From Mesorhizobium sp. WSM4306 (GTDB taxonomy: Bacteria > Pseudomonadota > Alphaproteobacteria > Rhizobiales > Rhizobiaceae): a stretch of 64,000 nt of DNA. Position numbers and translations under genes: made by a program. This document shows, one piece after another, positions 44,567 to 54,409 of the stretch. Where the stretch lies: NCBI RefSeq assembly GCF_007003975.1, contig NZ_VFTC01000001.1:1-64000 (forward strand), in the 5' to 3' direction. A model generated the notes under the pieces. It worked only from the letters and a program-made list of their open reading frames with translations, was not told the origin of the DNA and did no database searches. How positions within the stretch are numbered: position 1 is the stretch's first letter; each line of letters begins with the position of its first letter.

Positions 44567-45698
44567 CTAGTCTAGATCCGCAACCGCTTCGCCGGCGCCG
44601 CCTTCGATGCGCTGCGACAGCGAGGCTTCCATGAAGTCGTCGAGATCGCCGTCGAGCACGCTCGACGGGCTGGTGCTTTCGACACCGGTGCGCAGGTCCT
44701 TCACCAGCTGGTAGGGCTGCAGCACGTAGGAGCGGATCTGGTGGCCCCAGCCGATGTCGCTCTTCGACGCCTCGGTGGCATTGGCCACCGCTTCACGCTT
44801 CTTCAGCTCTTCTTCGTAGAGCCGCGAGCGCAGCATTTCCCAAGCCTTGGCCTTGTTCTTGTGCTGCGAGCGTTCGGCCTGGCAGGCGACCGCAATGCCC
44901 GTGGCGATATGGGTGATGCGGACCGCCGAGTCCGTCGTGTTGACGTGCTGGCCGCCCGAACCGGACGAGCGATAGGTGTCGATGCGCACGTCGGATTCAG
45001 AGACGTCGATCTCGATCCTGTCATCGACAACCGGATAGACCCAGATGCTGGAGAAGGAGGTATGGCGGCGCGCATTGCTGTCATAGGGCGAAATGCGCAC
45101 CAGGCGATGGACGCCGGATTCGGTCTTCAGCCAGCCATAGGCATTATGGCCCTTGATCAGCAGCGTGGCGGACTTGATGCCGGCCTCTTCGCCGTCATGC
45201 ACTTCCAACACCTCGACCTTGAACCGGCGCCGTTCGGCCCAGCGCGTATACATGCGCAACAGCATCGAGGCCCAGTCCTGGCTCTCGGTGCCGCCGGCGC
45301 CGGCATGAACTTCGAGATAGGTGTCGTTGGCGTCGGCTTCGCCCGACAGCAGCGTCTCGACCTGGCGGGCCTTGGCCTCCCCTTGCATCGAGCGGATGGC
45401 AGCTTCGGCTTCGGCAATGACGCCTTCGTCGCCCTCTTCCTCGCCAAGCTCGATCAGGCCGATATTGTCTTCCAGCGCCTGGGTCAGGCCCTTGACCGCC
45501 GCGATGCCTTCTTCGAGGCCCTGGCGTTCTCGCATCAGCTTTTGCGCTTCCAGCGGTTCGTTCCAGAGGCTGGCGTCTTCAGCCCGCACATTCAGGTATT
45601 CAAGCCGCTTTATGGCCTGATCCCAGTCAAAGATGCCTCCTCAGCAGGGTTATCGCCTGCCTGATCTCGTCGACAATGTTCTGCGTTTCCGCGCGCAT
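44567..45698 (-). CDS. prfB: Peptide chain release factor 2, with programmed +1 frameshift
   Basis: A short frame from ATG 45698 ([20 protein letters not shown], then RHL) ends at an in-frame UGA (45627-45629). The main frame continues one base later as [18 protein letters not shown] to 44567, giving 376 aa in total. The shift site has AGGAGG (45636-45641), CAT, then CTT TGA C, the arrangement of the well-known prfB autoregulatory frameshift. RF2 ends translation at UGA and UAA. The GGQ motif (SGSGGQHVN) is intact. The stop-codon reading tripeptide is SPY ([12 protein letters not shown]) rather than the SPF of E. coli. It is 129 bases after mrcA. Confidence 0.95.
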
Positions 45699-45827
45699 GG
45701 CTGGTTGTTCTGTCCTGTTTTTGAAGTGGCGCTTGGGTCGGCGCGATACATAGGGACGGCATTGCTGCCTGTAAAGCGAAATGGGCCGGCTCAACAAGCC
45801 AGCCCACTCAACATGAGAAATCAGATC

Positions 45828-48284
45828 TCAGTAAAGCCCGCCGCCGGGCGCCTGGATGGCTTGCGAAGCCTCCGGCGACAGCGGTCCGCCGGCGCCATTG
45901 GAGCCGTCGGCGCCCATGCCGATAACCCAATAGCTGTCGGCGGGGCCGGTGCCCGGCTTGAAGGCTTCGATGATGGTGCCGGGATCACCCGACGCGGCAC
46001 GCATGCCGGTCTTGCGGTTGATGGCGACCAGGTTCATGCCTTCCGGCACCTTGAAGTCGACATTGGGCGTGCCGTCCAGCGCCACGCGCATGAAGTCCTT
46101 GAAGATAGGCGCCGCCAGACCGCCACCGGTCGCGCCATGGCCGAGGCCGCGCGGTGTGTCGTAGCCCATGTAAAGGCCGACGACGAGGTTCGGCGTATAG
46201 CCGATGAACCAGGCGTCCTTCTCGTCATTGGTCGTGCCGGTCTTGCCGGCAATGTGACGGCCAAGTTCCGCGATGGTGGCGCCGGTACCGCGCTGGACGA
46301 CGCCTTCCATCATCGAGGTGATCTGGTAGGCAGTCATCGGGTCGAGCACCTGCTCGGAATTGTCAACCAGTTCCGGTTCGGACTGGTTGTTCCATTCGGA
46401 CGCATTGCAGCCTTCGCAGCCGCGCTCGTCCTGCTTGAACACAGTCTTGCCATAGCGGTCCTGGATGCGGTCGATGAGCGAGGGTTTGATCGACTTGCCG
46501 CCATTGGCCATGATCGAATAGGCCGACACCATGCGCATGACGGTCGTCTCGCCGGAGCCTAGCGCCATCGGCAGATACGGCGCCAGATGGTCGTAGACGC
46601 CAAAACGCTCGGCATATTCCACCACCAGCTTCATGCCCATGTCGTTGGCCAGCCGCACCGTCATCAAATTGCGCGACTTTTCGATGCCGGAGCGCAAGGT
46701 CGCGGGGCCGGCGACCGTGCCGTCATAGTTCTTCGGCGTCCAGGTCGTGTTGCCGCTCTGGATGGTGATCGGTCCGTCCATGATCACCGAGGCCGGCGTA
46801 TAGCCATTGTCGAGCGCTGCCGAATAGACGATCGGCTTGAATGACGAGCCCGGCTGGCGCATCGCCTGCGTGGCGCGGTTGAATTCCGACTGCGCATAGG
46901 AGAAGCCGCCGACCATGGCCAGCACGCGGCCGGTATGCGGATCCATGGCGATCAGGCCGCCCTCCACTTCCGGCGCCTGGCGCAGCGTATAGGCGCCTTC
47001 CGAACCTTCATTTTTCTGCACGAAGATGACATCGCCCGGCTGCAGCACGTCGGCCGGCGACTTCGCCTTGACCGTCTTGCCGTCGACCACATGGCGCATG
47101 GCAAAGCTCATGTCTTCCTTGCTGACGGTACCTTCGACGCGTTCCTTGACGATATCGCCTGAAATCTGCCGCGTCGGCTGCAGGCCGATGGAAAGGCCGG
47201 TATCCGAGCTGTCGAGCACGACGGCAAGCGACCATTCCGGCACGTCCTCCAGCCCCTTGACGGCGCCCAGCGCCACGCCCCAGTCGCCGGAAGCATCGAT
47301 GTGCTTCACCGGTCCGCGATAGCCGCGCAGCGTATCGTATTTGAGCAAGCCGTTCTGCATCGACTTGCGGGCGATGAGCTGGATCTTCGGATCGAGCGTC
47401 GTGCGCACCGACAGGCCGCCCTCATAGAGCGCGTTCTCGCCATAGCGGGAGATGATCTGACGGCGCACTTCCTCGGTGAAGTATTCGCCCGCGAACAGGT
47501 ATGAGCCGTTGCGGCGCGGTGTGACGCCGAGTGGCTCGGCCTTGGCCTTGTCGCCCTCCTCACGCGTCACGTAGCCGTTCTCGACCATCTGGTCGATGAC
47601 CCAGTTGCGGCGCTCGATGGCGCGGTCGGCATGCTTGAAGGGATGGTAGTTGTTGGGACCTTTCGGCAGCGACGCCAGATAGGCGGCTTCCGCGACGGTG
47701 AGTTCGTTGACCGACTTGTCGAAATAGGTCAGCGCCGCGCCCGCGACGCCATAGGCGCCGAAGCCGAAGAAGATCTCGTTGAGGTAGAGCTCGAGGATGC
47801 GGTCCTTCGAATAGGCCTGCTCGATGCGGAAGGCCAGGATCATCTCCTTGATCTTGCGCTCGTAGGTCTGGTCCGAGGACAACAGGAAGTTCTTTGCCAC
47901 CTGCTGGGTGATGGTCGAGGCGCCGACCTGGCGCCTGCCCGAGCCCACGTTCTGCAGGTTGACGTAGATGGCGCGGCCAAGCCCGGTGATGTCGATGCCG
48001 GGATGGTTGTAGAAATTCTTGTCCTCGGCCGACAGGAACGCCGCCTTGACCCGGTCCGGAACCGCCTGGATCGGCAGATAGAGCCGCCGTTCGCGCGCAT
48101 ATTCTGCCATCAGCGAGCCGTCGGAGGCATGGATGCGGGTCGTCACCGGCGGCTCGTACTTGGCCAGCACTTCGTAGTCGGGCAGGTCCTTCGACAGGTG
48201 GCTGATGTATATCGCCACGCCCGCGGCGACCAGAAGCGCCAGCGTCGTGCCGATACCAAAGAAATAGCCAATAAGACGAATCAT
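45828..48284 (-). CDS. mrcA: Penicillin-binding protein 1A
   Basis: An 818-aa bifunctional cell-wall synthase. An N-terminal anchor (residues 4-28) precedes the GT51 glycosyltransferase domain with catalytic Glu87 (FLSAEDKNFYNHPGID) and the KEMILAFRIEQAYSKDRILE motif. The transpeptidase domain has SxxK at Ser480 (RQPGSSFKPIVYS) and KTGTT (HIAGKTGTTNDEKDAWFIGY). An OB-like insert lies between them. It polymerises and cross-links peptidoglycan at the inner membrane. It lies between an amidase gene and prfB, as is common in rhizobia. Confidence 0.96.
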   Translation of the reverse strand: MIRLIGYFFGIGTTLALLVAAGVAIYISHLSKDLPDYEVLAKYEPPVTTRIHASDGSLMAEYARERRLYLPIQAVPDRVKAAFLSAEDKNFYNHPGIDITGLGRAIYVNLQNVGSGRRQVGASTITQQVAKNFLLSSDQTYERKIKEMILAFRIEQAYSKDRILELYLNEIFFGFGAYGVAGAALTYFDKSVNELTVAEAAYLASLPKGPNNYHPFKHADRAIERRNWVIDQMVENGYVTREEGDKAKAEPLGVTPRRNGSYLFAGEYFTEEVRRQIISRYGENALYEGGLSVRTTLDPKIQLIARKSMQNGLLKYDTLRGYRGPVKHIDASGDWGVALGAVKGLEDVPEWSLAVVLDSSDTGLSIGLQPTRQISGDIVKERVEGTVSKEDMSFAMRHVVDGKTVKAKSPADVLQPGDVIFVQKNEGSEGAYTLRQAPEVEGGLIAMDPHTGRVLAMVGGFSYAQSEFNRATQAMRQPGSSFKPIVYSAALDNGYTPASVIMDGPITIQSGNTTWTPKNYDGTVAGPATLRSGIEKSRNLMTVRLANDMGMKLVVEYAERFGVYDHLAPYLPMALGSGETTVMRMVSAYSIMANGGKSIKPSLIDRIQDRYGKTVFKQDERGCEGCNASEWNNQSEPELVDNSEQVLDPMTAYQITSMMEGVVQRGTGATIAELGRHIAGKTGTTNDEKDAWFIGYTPNLVVGLYMGYDTPRGLGHGATGGGLAAPIFKDFMRVALDGTPNVDFKVPEGMNLVAINRKTGMRAASGDPGTIIEAFKPGTGPADSYWVIGMGADGSNGAGGPLSPEASQAIQAPGGGLY

Positions 48285-48498
48285 GCCCGCTCCAGTCCGT
48301 GGTTCGGGGAGTTTCCTAGACGAAGCCGCCTTTCGCGCAAGCCTTCGCTACGGTCCCGATCCGTGATGGAAAACCCATGTCGCCACCATGTGGACAAAAT
48401 GGGGCAGCGTCCGATTTCTGCATCCCCCACCGGAAATAAAAGCGCCCGGTGTTGTCGTCGTGCAACGCTGCCTCTGGTTGTGGGCGGCGTCTGCCATC

Positions 48499-49758
48499 TC
48501 AGCCTCCGGTTCCCGTTCCCATCTTGGCGGAGGCAAACAAAGCGACGGCGTTGGTGATGCTCTGCGCCGCCTTGCCACGCCAGTCGGCGTCGAGCAGCTG
48601 CGCTTCGTCCTTGGCGTTGGAGAGATAGCCGAGTTCGACCAGCACCGACGGAACATCGGGCGCCTTCAGCACCTTGAAGCCGGCCGAGCGCTGCGGATTG
48701 TTGATCAGGCCGACGCTGGTGGACAGCTGGCCGACTAGAGTGTGGGCAAAGCTCATCGAGAAATTATGCGTCTCGCGGCGGATCAGGTCGATCAGTATGT
48801 CGGTGACTTCCTTGTTGTCGTCCTTGATCACCATGCCGGCGAACTGGTCGGAGAGGTTTTCGCGATCGGCCAGCGCCTGCGCTTCCGGGTCGGATGCCTT
48901 GTCGGAGACGGTGTAGACGGTGGCGCCTCTGATGCCCTTGACGCTGATCGTATCGGCATGGATCGAGATCAACAGGTCCGCCTCGTGCTGACGGGCGATG
49001 CGCACGCGGTCGTCAAGCCGCAGGAATTCGTCGGTCTCGCGCGTCATGAACACGTCGTAGTTGCCGACGGCGGCGAGCTTGTCGCGCAATTCGGTGGCGA
49101 AGGCCAGCGTGACGTTCTTCTCGATGGTGCCGTTGAGGCCTTCGGCGCCGCCGTCGATGCCGCCATGGCCGGGATCGATGACGACGGTGAAGCGATGCCC
49201 CGGATTGGAGACCGGCCCGGTGCCGACCCTGGCGCCCTTGTCGGTGGAGACGGTCGAACCGGTGGTCAGCGCCTGGTTGGCAAGGGCTTCGTCGAACTCG
49301 CGGTCGGAGGCCGCCGACATGTCGATGGCGATGCGGTAGCCGGTTCCGTCATCATTCTTGAGCACGTCGAGCTTGTCGACCGAGAACGGCCCCTTGCCGG
49401 TCAGGATCAGCCGCGATCCCTCGCCCTGATCGCCATAGCGCACCGCCTTGACAAGGCCGCGCGCCTTGGCGTCCTTCGCGCTAATGGCGAATCGTGTGCG
49501 CGGCAGGTCGACGACCAGCCGGTTGGGGCCGCGCAACAGGAACCATTTGATATCGGGTTCGCGGTCGAAATCGATGACGATGCGCATCTTGGTGGCGTCG
49601 CCCGCCATCTTGTAGGCGGTGGCGCCGAGCGGCGCATCAGCCGCGTGTGAACCCGGCGCAAAACCAAAGCAGAGCGCCAGCAGCAAAAGCACAATCGCAG
49701 CGCGCAGCAAAAGGCCTGCACGGCCATGGCCCTTGTCTGTGGTGCCCGCCAGTCCCAT
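48499..49758 (-). CDS. amiC: N-acetylmuramoyl-L-alanine amidase with AMIN domain
   Basis: A 419-aa periplasmic zinc amidase. A basic start and signal segment (AGLLLRAAIVLLLLALCFGF) precede an AMIN domain (residues about 45-150) that targets the septum. The Amidase_3 domain has the zinc ligands in VVIDPGHGGIDGGAEG, NGTIEKNVTL and ISIHAD, plus the catalytic glutamate in VELGYLSN. It cleaves the peptide stem from the glycan to allow cell separation. The ATG at 49758 with AAAGAG is preferred over a TTG at 49866. It is upstream of mrcA by 214 bases. Confidence 0.92.
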   Translation of the reverse strand: MGLAGTTDKGHGRAGLLLRAAIVLLLLALCFGFAPGSHAADAPLGATAYKMAGDATKMRIVIDFDREPDIKWFLLRGPNRLVVDLPRTRFAISAKDAKARGLVKAVRYGDQGEGSRLILTGKGPFSVDKLDVLKNDDGTGYRIAIDMSAASDREFDEALANQALTTGSTVSTDKGARVGTGPVSNPGHRFTVVIDPGHGGIDGGAEGLNGTIEKNVTLAFATELRDKLAAVGNYDVFMTRETDEFLRLDDRVRIARQHEADLLISIHADTISVKGIRGATVYTVSDKASDPEAQALADRENLSDQFAGMVIKDDNKEVTDILIDLIRRETHNFSMSFAHTLVGQLSTSVGLINNPQRSAGFKVLKAPDVPSVLVELGYLSNAKDEAQLLDADWRGKAAQSITNAVALFASAKMGTGTGG

Positions 49759-50407
49759 CTCTTTGCAGTCGCTCCCGGTTTGGCGCCTCGCGCCCGCGTG
49801 GTTGGTCGAAATGCCGGTCAGGCCGCAGACTCGATTAACGATTGGTATCCAGAGAAGGTTAACCAAGCCTTTTCATTGAGGATCAAGGCCTGTGCTTCCG
49901 TTACGGCACTGCTTTTTGCCGGCATCCGAAATCGGGGTTGCCTTCCACCCCGTCAAATCATAAAAGCGATGGTGGATCACTGCAATCCTGGAACCGCTTC
50001 TCCCGCAGCTTCCTGCTACAGGTCAGATGAAAGGCGGCTCCTTTCGCTTCCAGCGAAAAGGCTTCAGGTGATCGCGACGAATTTCGCAGGTGTGCGCCCG
50101 TGGCGGGGGAATCGCCTGCGTGAGGAAAACGGCCGGGATTGTTCCCGTGCCGGCTCTGTATGAGCAAACAAGCTGGTCCGGTTCGCCCGGGCTTTGGTTC
50201 AAAAGGTTCTGCTGGTGACGATGGCTTCAAGCGCAATCATGGAAAGGTCCGCATCAAACCGCGCCATTATGGCTGCGGGCGGCACCGCCATGGCGCTCAA
50301 GCGGCGGCCAGCAACCATCCAGACATCCGGCACCCACGTGACAGACACGCAGCAGCGAGCTTTGCCTCGCAAGCTGCGGCTGGCGGCTGCCGGGAGGAAA
50401 CGTAATA
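49759..50407 (+). promoter_or_regulatory. Long divergent region between amiC and rne; rne 5' leader
   Basis: No supported gene lies in these 649 bases, which include the promoters of amiC (leftward) and rne (rightward). The half nearer rne is GC-rich with many short inverted repeats, for example around 50095-50150 and 50360-50400. In E. coli the rne leader is long and lets RNase E cut its own message. The same feedback is likely here but is inferred. Open frames such as 50139-50405 have no family resemblance. Confidence 0.45.
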
Positions 50408-53371
50408 ATGCCCAACAAAATGCTGATAGACGCCTCCCACCCGGAGGAAACACGCGTTGTCGTTATCCGCGGTAACCGTATTGAAGAATTCGACTTTGAA
50501 TCCCAGGACAAGAAGCAGCTCAAAGGAAACATCTATCTCGCCCGCGTAACGCGCGTCGAACCTTCCCTTCAGGCAGCCTTTGTCGAATATGGCGGCAACC
50601 GTCACGGTTTCCTCGCCTTCAGTGAAATACACCCCGACTATTACCAGATCCCGGTCGCCGATCGTCAGGCTCTGCTGCGCGCCGAAGCTCAGGAAGCCGA
50701 GGACGAGGAGAACGAGGACAATGACGGGGACGACCGCCAGAGCCGTGATCGCGGCCGGCGCGGCCGTCGGCGCGGCGGCAAAGGCCGCGAGCGTGGCGAA
50801 CACAAGCGCGACGCCGGCACTGATGATGAAAGCGGCGAACATGGCGACACCGGCGGCGATGCCGTTGCCGAAGAGCCTGCTTCCGAGCATGCCGCGGCTG
50901 ATACCGCCGGGCATGAAGATCACGCCGCGCATGGCGACAGCGAAACCTCCGAGACCGAGACATCCGAGACCGAACCGTCAGAAGGCGGCCCGACATCGAT
51001 CGCGGCAAGCGTCGAAGCGGATGTGATCTCCGAAGCCGTCCCGCCGGCTGAGGCCGGCGACGACACCGCGTCCAGCGAGGCAAGCGGTGAAGCTGTTTCG
51101 GCCGATCACAGCGGCGAAGCCACCTCCTCCGACAATGATCGCGGCATGCTGGAAGAGGTGCAGTCCTCGCATCCCGACGACCACGAGATTGAATCGGTGG
51201 GCGCCGAGGATGCGCTGGAAGAGGTGCGCAACCGCCGCAAGCCGGTGCGCCGCCAGTACAAGATCCAGGAAGTCATCAAGCGCCGGCAGATCCTGCTGGT
51301 GCAGGTGGTCAAGGAAGAGCGCGGCAACAAGGGCGCGGCGCTCACTACCTATCTGTCGCTTGCCGGCCGCTATTCGGTGCTGATGCCCAACACGGCGCGC
51401 GGCGGCGGTATTTCGCGCAAGATCACCAGCGCGGTCGACCGCAAGCGCCTCAAGGAAGTCGTTGCCGATCTCGAAGTGCCTCAGGGCATGGGCGTGATCC
51501 TGCGCACCGCCGGCGAAAGCCGCACCAAGGCCGAGATCAAGCGCGACTACGAATATCTGATGCGGCTTTGGGAAAACGTCCGCAGTCTGACGCTGCAATC
51601 CACCGCCCCTGCCCTCGTTTACGAGGAAGGCAGCCTGATCAAGCGCTCAGTGCGCGATCTCTACAACAAGGATATCGACGAGATTCTTGTCTCCGGCGAG
51701 GAAGGCTATCGCGAGGCCAAGGATTTCATGCGCATGCTGATGCCGAGCCACGCCAAGGTGGTTCAGCCGTTCCGCGACACGACGCCGATCTTCGTGCGCA
51801 ACGGCATCGAGGCACAGCTTGACCGCATGCTGCAGCCGCAGGTGACGCTGAAGAGCGGCGGCTACATCATCATCAACCAGACCGAAGCGCTGGTCGCCAT
51901 CGACGTCAATTCGGGCCGCTCCACCAAGGAGCACTCGATCGAGGACACCGCGCTCCACACCAACCTTGAAGCCGCCGAGGAAGTCGCCCGGCAGTTGAGG
52001 CTGCGCGATCTCGCCGGCCTGATCGTCATCGACTTCATCGACATGGAGGAGAATCGCAACAACCGCTCCGTCGAGAAGCGGCTGAAGGATCACCTCAAGA
52101 ACGACCGGGCTCGCATCCAGGTCGGCCGTATCTCGCATTTCGGCCTGATGGAGATGTCGCGCCAGCGCATCCGCGCCAGCGTGCTGGAATCGACCATGAA
52201 GCCCTGCCCGCATTGCGGCGGCACCGGCCATGTCCGCTCCGACTCGTCGGTGGCGCTGATGGTGGTGCGGGCGATCGAGGAATTCCTGCTCAAGGACTCG
52301 CGCAGCCACATCACGGTGCGGACGCCGGCTGCAACCGCGCTCTATGTGCTCAACCACAAGCGCGGCACCTTGGTGGAACTCGAAAGCCGCTTCGGCCTGA
52401 CCATCACCATCGAAGCCGATGACACGGTCGGTGTGCAGCACTATGCCATCTTCCGCGGCGCTATTGCCGAAAAGCCGGAAGGCTTTGTCGAGCAGCGCAG
52501 CCTGCCCGCCTATGTCGAGCCGGAAGAGCCCGAGGACGAAATCGTCATCGAGGAGGAAGGCGACGAGGTTGTGGTGCAGGCCGAGCAGCCGCGCCAGGCG
52601 CAGCCGCAGTCGCAGCAGCAGCCGCGATCGGCTGAGGACGGCGAAGGCCGCGACCGCAAGCGCCGCAAGCGCCGCAGGCGGCGTGGCGGCAAGGATCGCG
52701 ACCGCGAGCACGGCGGCGAGCGCGAGCATGGCCAAACCGTCGAGGGCGCTTCGGTCCCCGCGGCAAGCGACGACTTTGCCTCTGAACCAGGCGATGACGA
52801 TGCGGCACCGCAGAGCGACGCCCCGGTTGGCGCCGTCGAAACCGTGGAAGCGTCGGATGACGCCCAGGGCAAGAAGCGCCGGCGCGGCAAGCGCGGTGGC
52901 AAGCGCAATCGGCGCGAGGACGGTGAAGGCACTGAGGCCGAGGCAGGCGAAACGGCTGACGTTTCGGTGGCCGATGCCGCTGAAGCCGAAACGGTCGCAA
53001 GCGAACCGGTCGCTGCGGTAGCGGTTGAAGAAGCTGCGGCTCCTGCCGCGGCGAACGACGACGCGCCAGCCGAAAAGCCGAAGAAGAAGCGCGCCTCAAG
53101 GGCGAAGAAAGCCGTAACCGAAGTCTCCGCCGAGACGGTGGCCGAAGTGCCGGCTACTGCCCCGGTCGAGGAAGTCGCATCGTCCAAGGTCGAGACGCCT
53201 GCGCCTGCCGCTCCAGTCGAGGAGGAAGCGCCTGCTCGACCGACCCGGCGCAAGGCCGTGGCGGCGGATACCCCGGTGGTTCCGGTGGTTTCCTCCAGCG
53301 TTGCCGACGAGGCAAAGGCCGAAGAAAAGCCGAAGCGTGCCGGCTGGTGGCAGCGGAAGGGCTTTTTCTAA
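50408..53371 (+). CDS. rne: Ribonuclease E
   Basis: A 987-aa RNase E. An S1 domain (residues about 37-90) is interrupted by a long acidic insert (about 92-275) before it resumes (RRQYKIQEVIKRRQILLVQV). The DNase I-like catalytic domain has Asp499 (VAIDVNSGRS) and Asp542 (IVIDFIDM). The zinc-link cysteines are Cys600 and Cys603 (CPHCGGTG). The C-terminal 270 residues alternate Arg-rich clusters (KRRKRRRRRGGKDRDR) with acidic and Ala-rich tracts, the usual degradosome scaffold and RNA-binding region. It starts mRNA decay and matures rRNA and tRNA. GGAGGAAAC precedes ATG. Confidence 0.96.
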   Translation: MPNKMLIDASHPEETRVVVIRGNRIEEFDFESQDKKQLKGNIYLARVTRVEPSLQAAFVEYGGNRHGFLAFSEIHPDYYQIPVADRQALLRAEAQEAEDEENEDNDGDDRQSRDRGRRGRRRGGKGRERGEHKRDAGTDDESGEHGDTGGDAVAEEPASEHAAADTAGHEDHAAHGDSETSETETSETEPSEGGPTSIAASVEADVISEAVPPAEAGDDTASSEASGEAVSADHSGEATSSDNDRGMLEEVQSSHPDDHEIESVGAEDALEEVRNRRKPVRRQYKIQEVIKRRQILLVQVVKEERGNKGAALTTYLSLAGRYSVLMPNTARGGGISRKITSAVDRKRLKEVVADLEVPQGMGVILRTAGESRTKAEIKRDYEYLMRLWENVRSLTLQSTAPALVYEEGSLIKRSVRDLYNKDIDEILVSGEEGYREAKDFMRMLMPSHAKVVQPFRDTTPIFVRNGIEAQLDRMLQPQVTLKSGGYIIINQTEALVAIDVNSGRSTKEHSIEDTALHTNLEAAEEVARQLRLRDLAGLIVIDFIDMEENRNNRSVEKRLKDHLKNDRARIQVGRISHFGLMEMSRQRIRASVLESTMKPCPHCGGTGHVRSDSSVALMVVRAIEEFLLKDSRSHITVRTPAATALYVLNHKRGTLVELESRFGLTITIEADDTVGVQHYAIFRGAIAEKPEGFVEQRSLPAYVEPEEPEDEIVIEEEGDEVVVQAEQPRQAQPQSQQQPRSAEDGEGRDRKRRKRRRRRGGKDRDREHGGEREHGQTVEGASVPAASDDFASEPGDDDAAPQSDAPVGAVETVEASDDAQGKKRRRGKRGGKRNRREDGEGTEAEAGETADVSVADAAEAETVASEPVAAVAVEEAAAPAAANDDAPAEKPKKKRASRAKKAVTEVSAETVAEVPATAPVEEVASSKVETPAPAAPVEEEAPARPTRRKAVAADTPVVPVVSSSVADEAKAEEKPKRAGWWQRKGFF

Positions 53372-53407
53372 GAATTTCAGACAGTTGAACTGACTTCTTG
53401 AACAATA

Positions 53408-53449
53408 AAAATCCCGCGTTCCTCGAAAAGAGGGCGCGGGATTTTCCTA
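53408..53449. terminator. Bidirectional terminator between rne and glsA
   Basis: AAAATCCCGCG and GCGGGATTTT arms (53408-53418, 53436-53445) flank an inner CCTC/GAGG stem with a GAAAA loop. T-runs occur on both strands. It lies between convergent stops at 53371 and 53469. Confidence 0.85.
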
Positions 53450-53468
53450 TCTGGGGAATGGTGGGCCT

Positions 53469-54398
53469 TTAAGGAGCGAAGATCGACCAGTTCATCATCC
53501 TGGCCAGCTTTTCCAGCGCGATCGACCCCAGCTTCGAATTGCCGTTGGCGTTGAGACCCGGCGACCACACGGCGAGCGAGGCGACGCCCGGCACGATCCC
53601 CAATATGCCGCCGCCGACGCCGCTTTTGCCGGGAATGCCGACGCGGAAAGCAAAATCGCCGGAGCCGTCATAGTGGCCGCAGGTCAGCATCATGGCGCCG
53701 ATGCGGCGTGCGCGCTCGGCCGACACCACGGAATGGCCGGTCGCTGGGTTCTTGCCGCCATTGGCGAGGAAGCGGCCGGCCAGCGCCAGTTGCCGACAGC
53801 TCATGGCGATGGCGCAATGATGGAAGTAGACGCCCAGCGCCAGCTCCGGCGCATGGTGAAGATTGCCGAAGGATTTCATGTAGTTGGCAAGCGCAAAGTT
53901 GCGGTAGCCGGTGGCGCGTTCGGACGCCGCGACCTCGCGGTCGATGATGATGGTCTCATCGTCGGCGAGGAACTGGATGAAGCGCAGGATCTCGCCGATC
54001 GCTTCACGCGGCTGGTGGCCGGCGAGCAGGATGTCGGAAACGACGATAGCGCCGGCATTGATGAAGGGATTGCGCGGAATGCCGTTCTCATGCTCGAGCT
54101 GGACGATCGAGTTGAACGGATTGCCCGACGGCTCACGTCCGACACGCTGCCACAGCGCATCGCCGACATTGCCGAGCGCCAGCGTCAGGGTAAACACCTT
54201 CGAAATGCTCTGGATCGAGAACGCCTGGTCGGCATCGCCGGCGACAAGCACGCGGCCGTCATTGGTCACCGCCGCAATGCCGAATTTCTTCGGATCGACT
54301 TTGCCGAGCTGCGGGATGTAGGTGGCGACCTCGCCACGATCGGTGCGTTCCGCCATCTCGGCGGCGACATCGGCCAGCGCTTGTTCGAGTTCCGGCAT
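53469..54398 (-). CDS. glsA: Glutaminase
   Basis: A 309-aa serine-dependent glutaminase of the beta-lactamase fold. The catalytic SxxK is Ser64-Lys67 ([11 protein letters not shown]). Other family marks are [25 protein letters not shown] and FPAKSGVGGG-like [17 protein letters not shown]. It converts glutamine to glutamate and ammonia in the cytoplasm. It is 11 bases after an aminotransferase gene, so they share a message, and both feed nitrogen through glutamate. Confidence 0.95.
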   Translation of the reverse strand: MPELEQALADVAAEMAERTDRGEVATYIPQLGKVDPKKFGIAAVTNDGRVLVAGDADQAFSIQSISKVFTLTLALGNVGDALWQRVGREPSGNPFNSIVQLEHENGIPRNPFINAGAIVVSDILLAGHQPREAIGEILRFIQFLADDETIIIDREVAASERATGYRNFALANYMKSFGNLHHAPELALGVYFHHCAIAMSCRQLALAGRFLANGGKNPATGHSVVSAERARRIGAMMLTCGHYDGSGDFAFRVGIPGKSGVGGGILGIVPGVASLAVWSPGLNANGNSKLGSIALEKLARMMNWSIFAP

Positions 54399-54409
54399 TG
54401 TCGTTCCCG

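Noticed and set aside
50139..50405. 88-codon frame just before rne
   Set aside because: No family resemblance and it runs through the probable rne leader; composition is that of non-coding GC-rich DNA.
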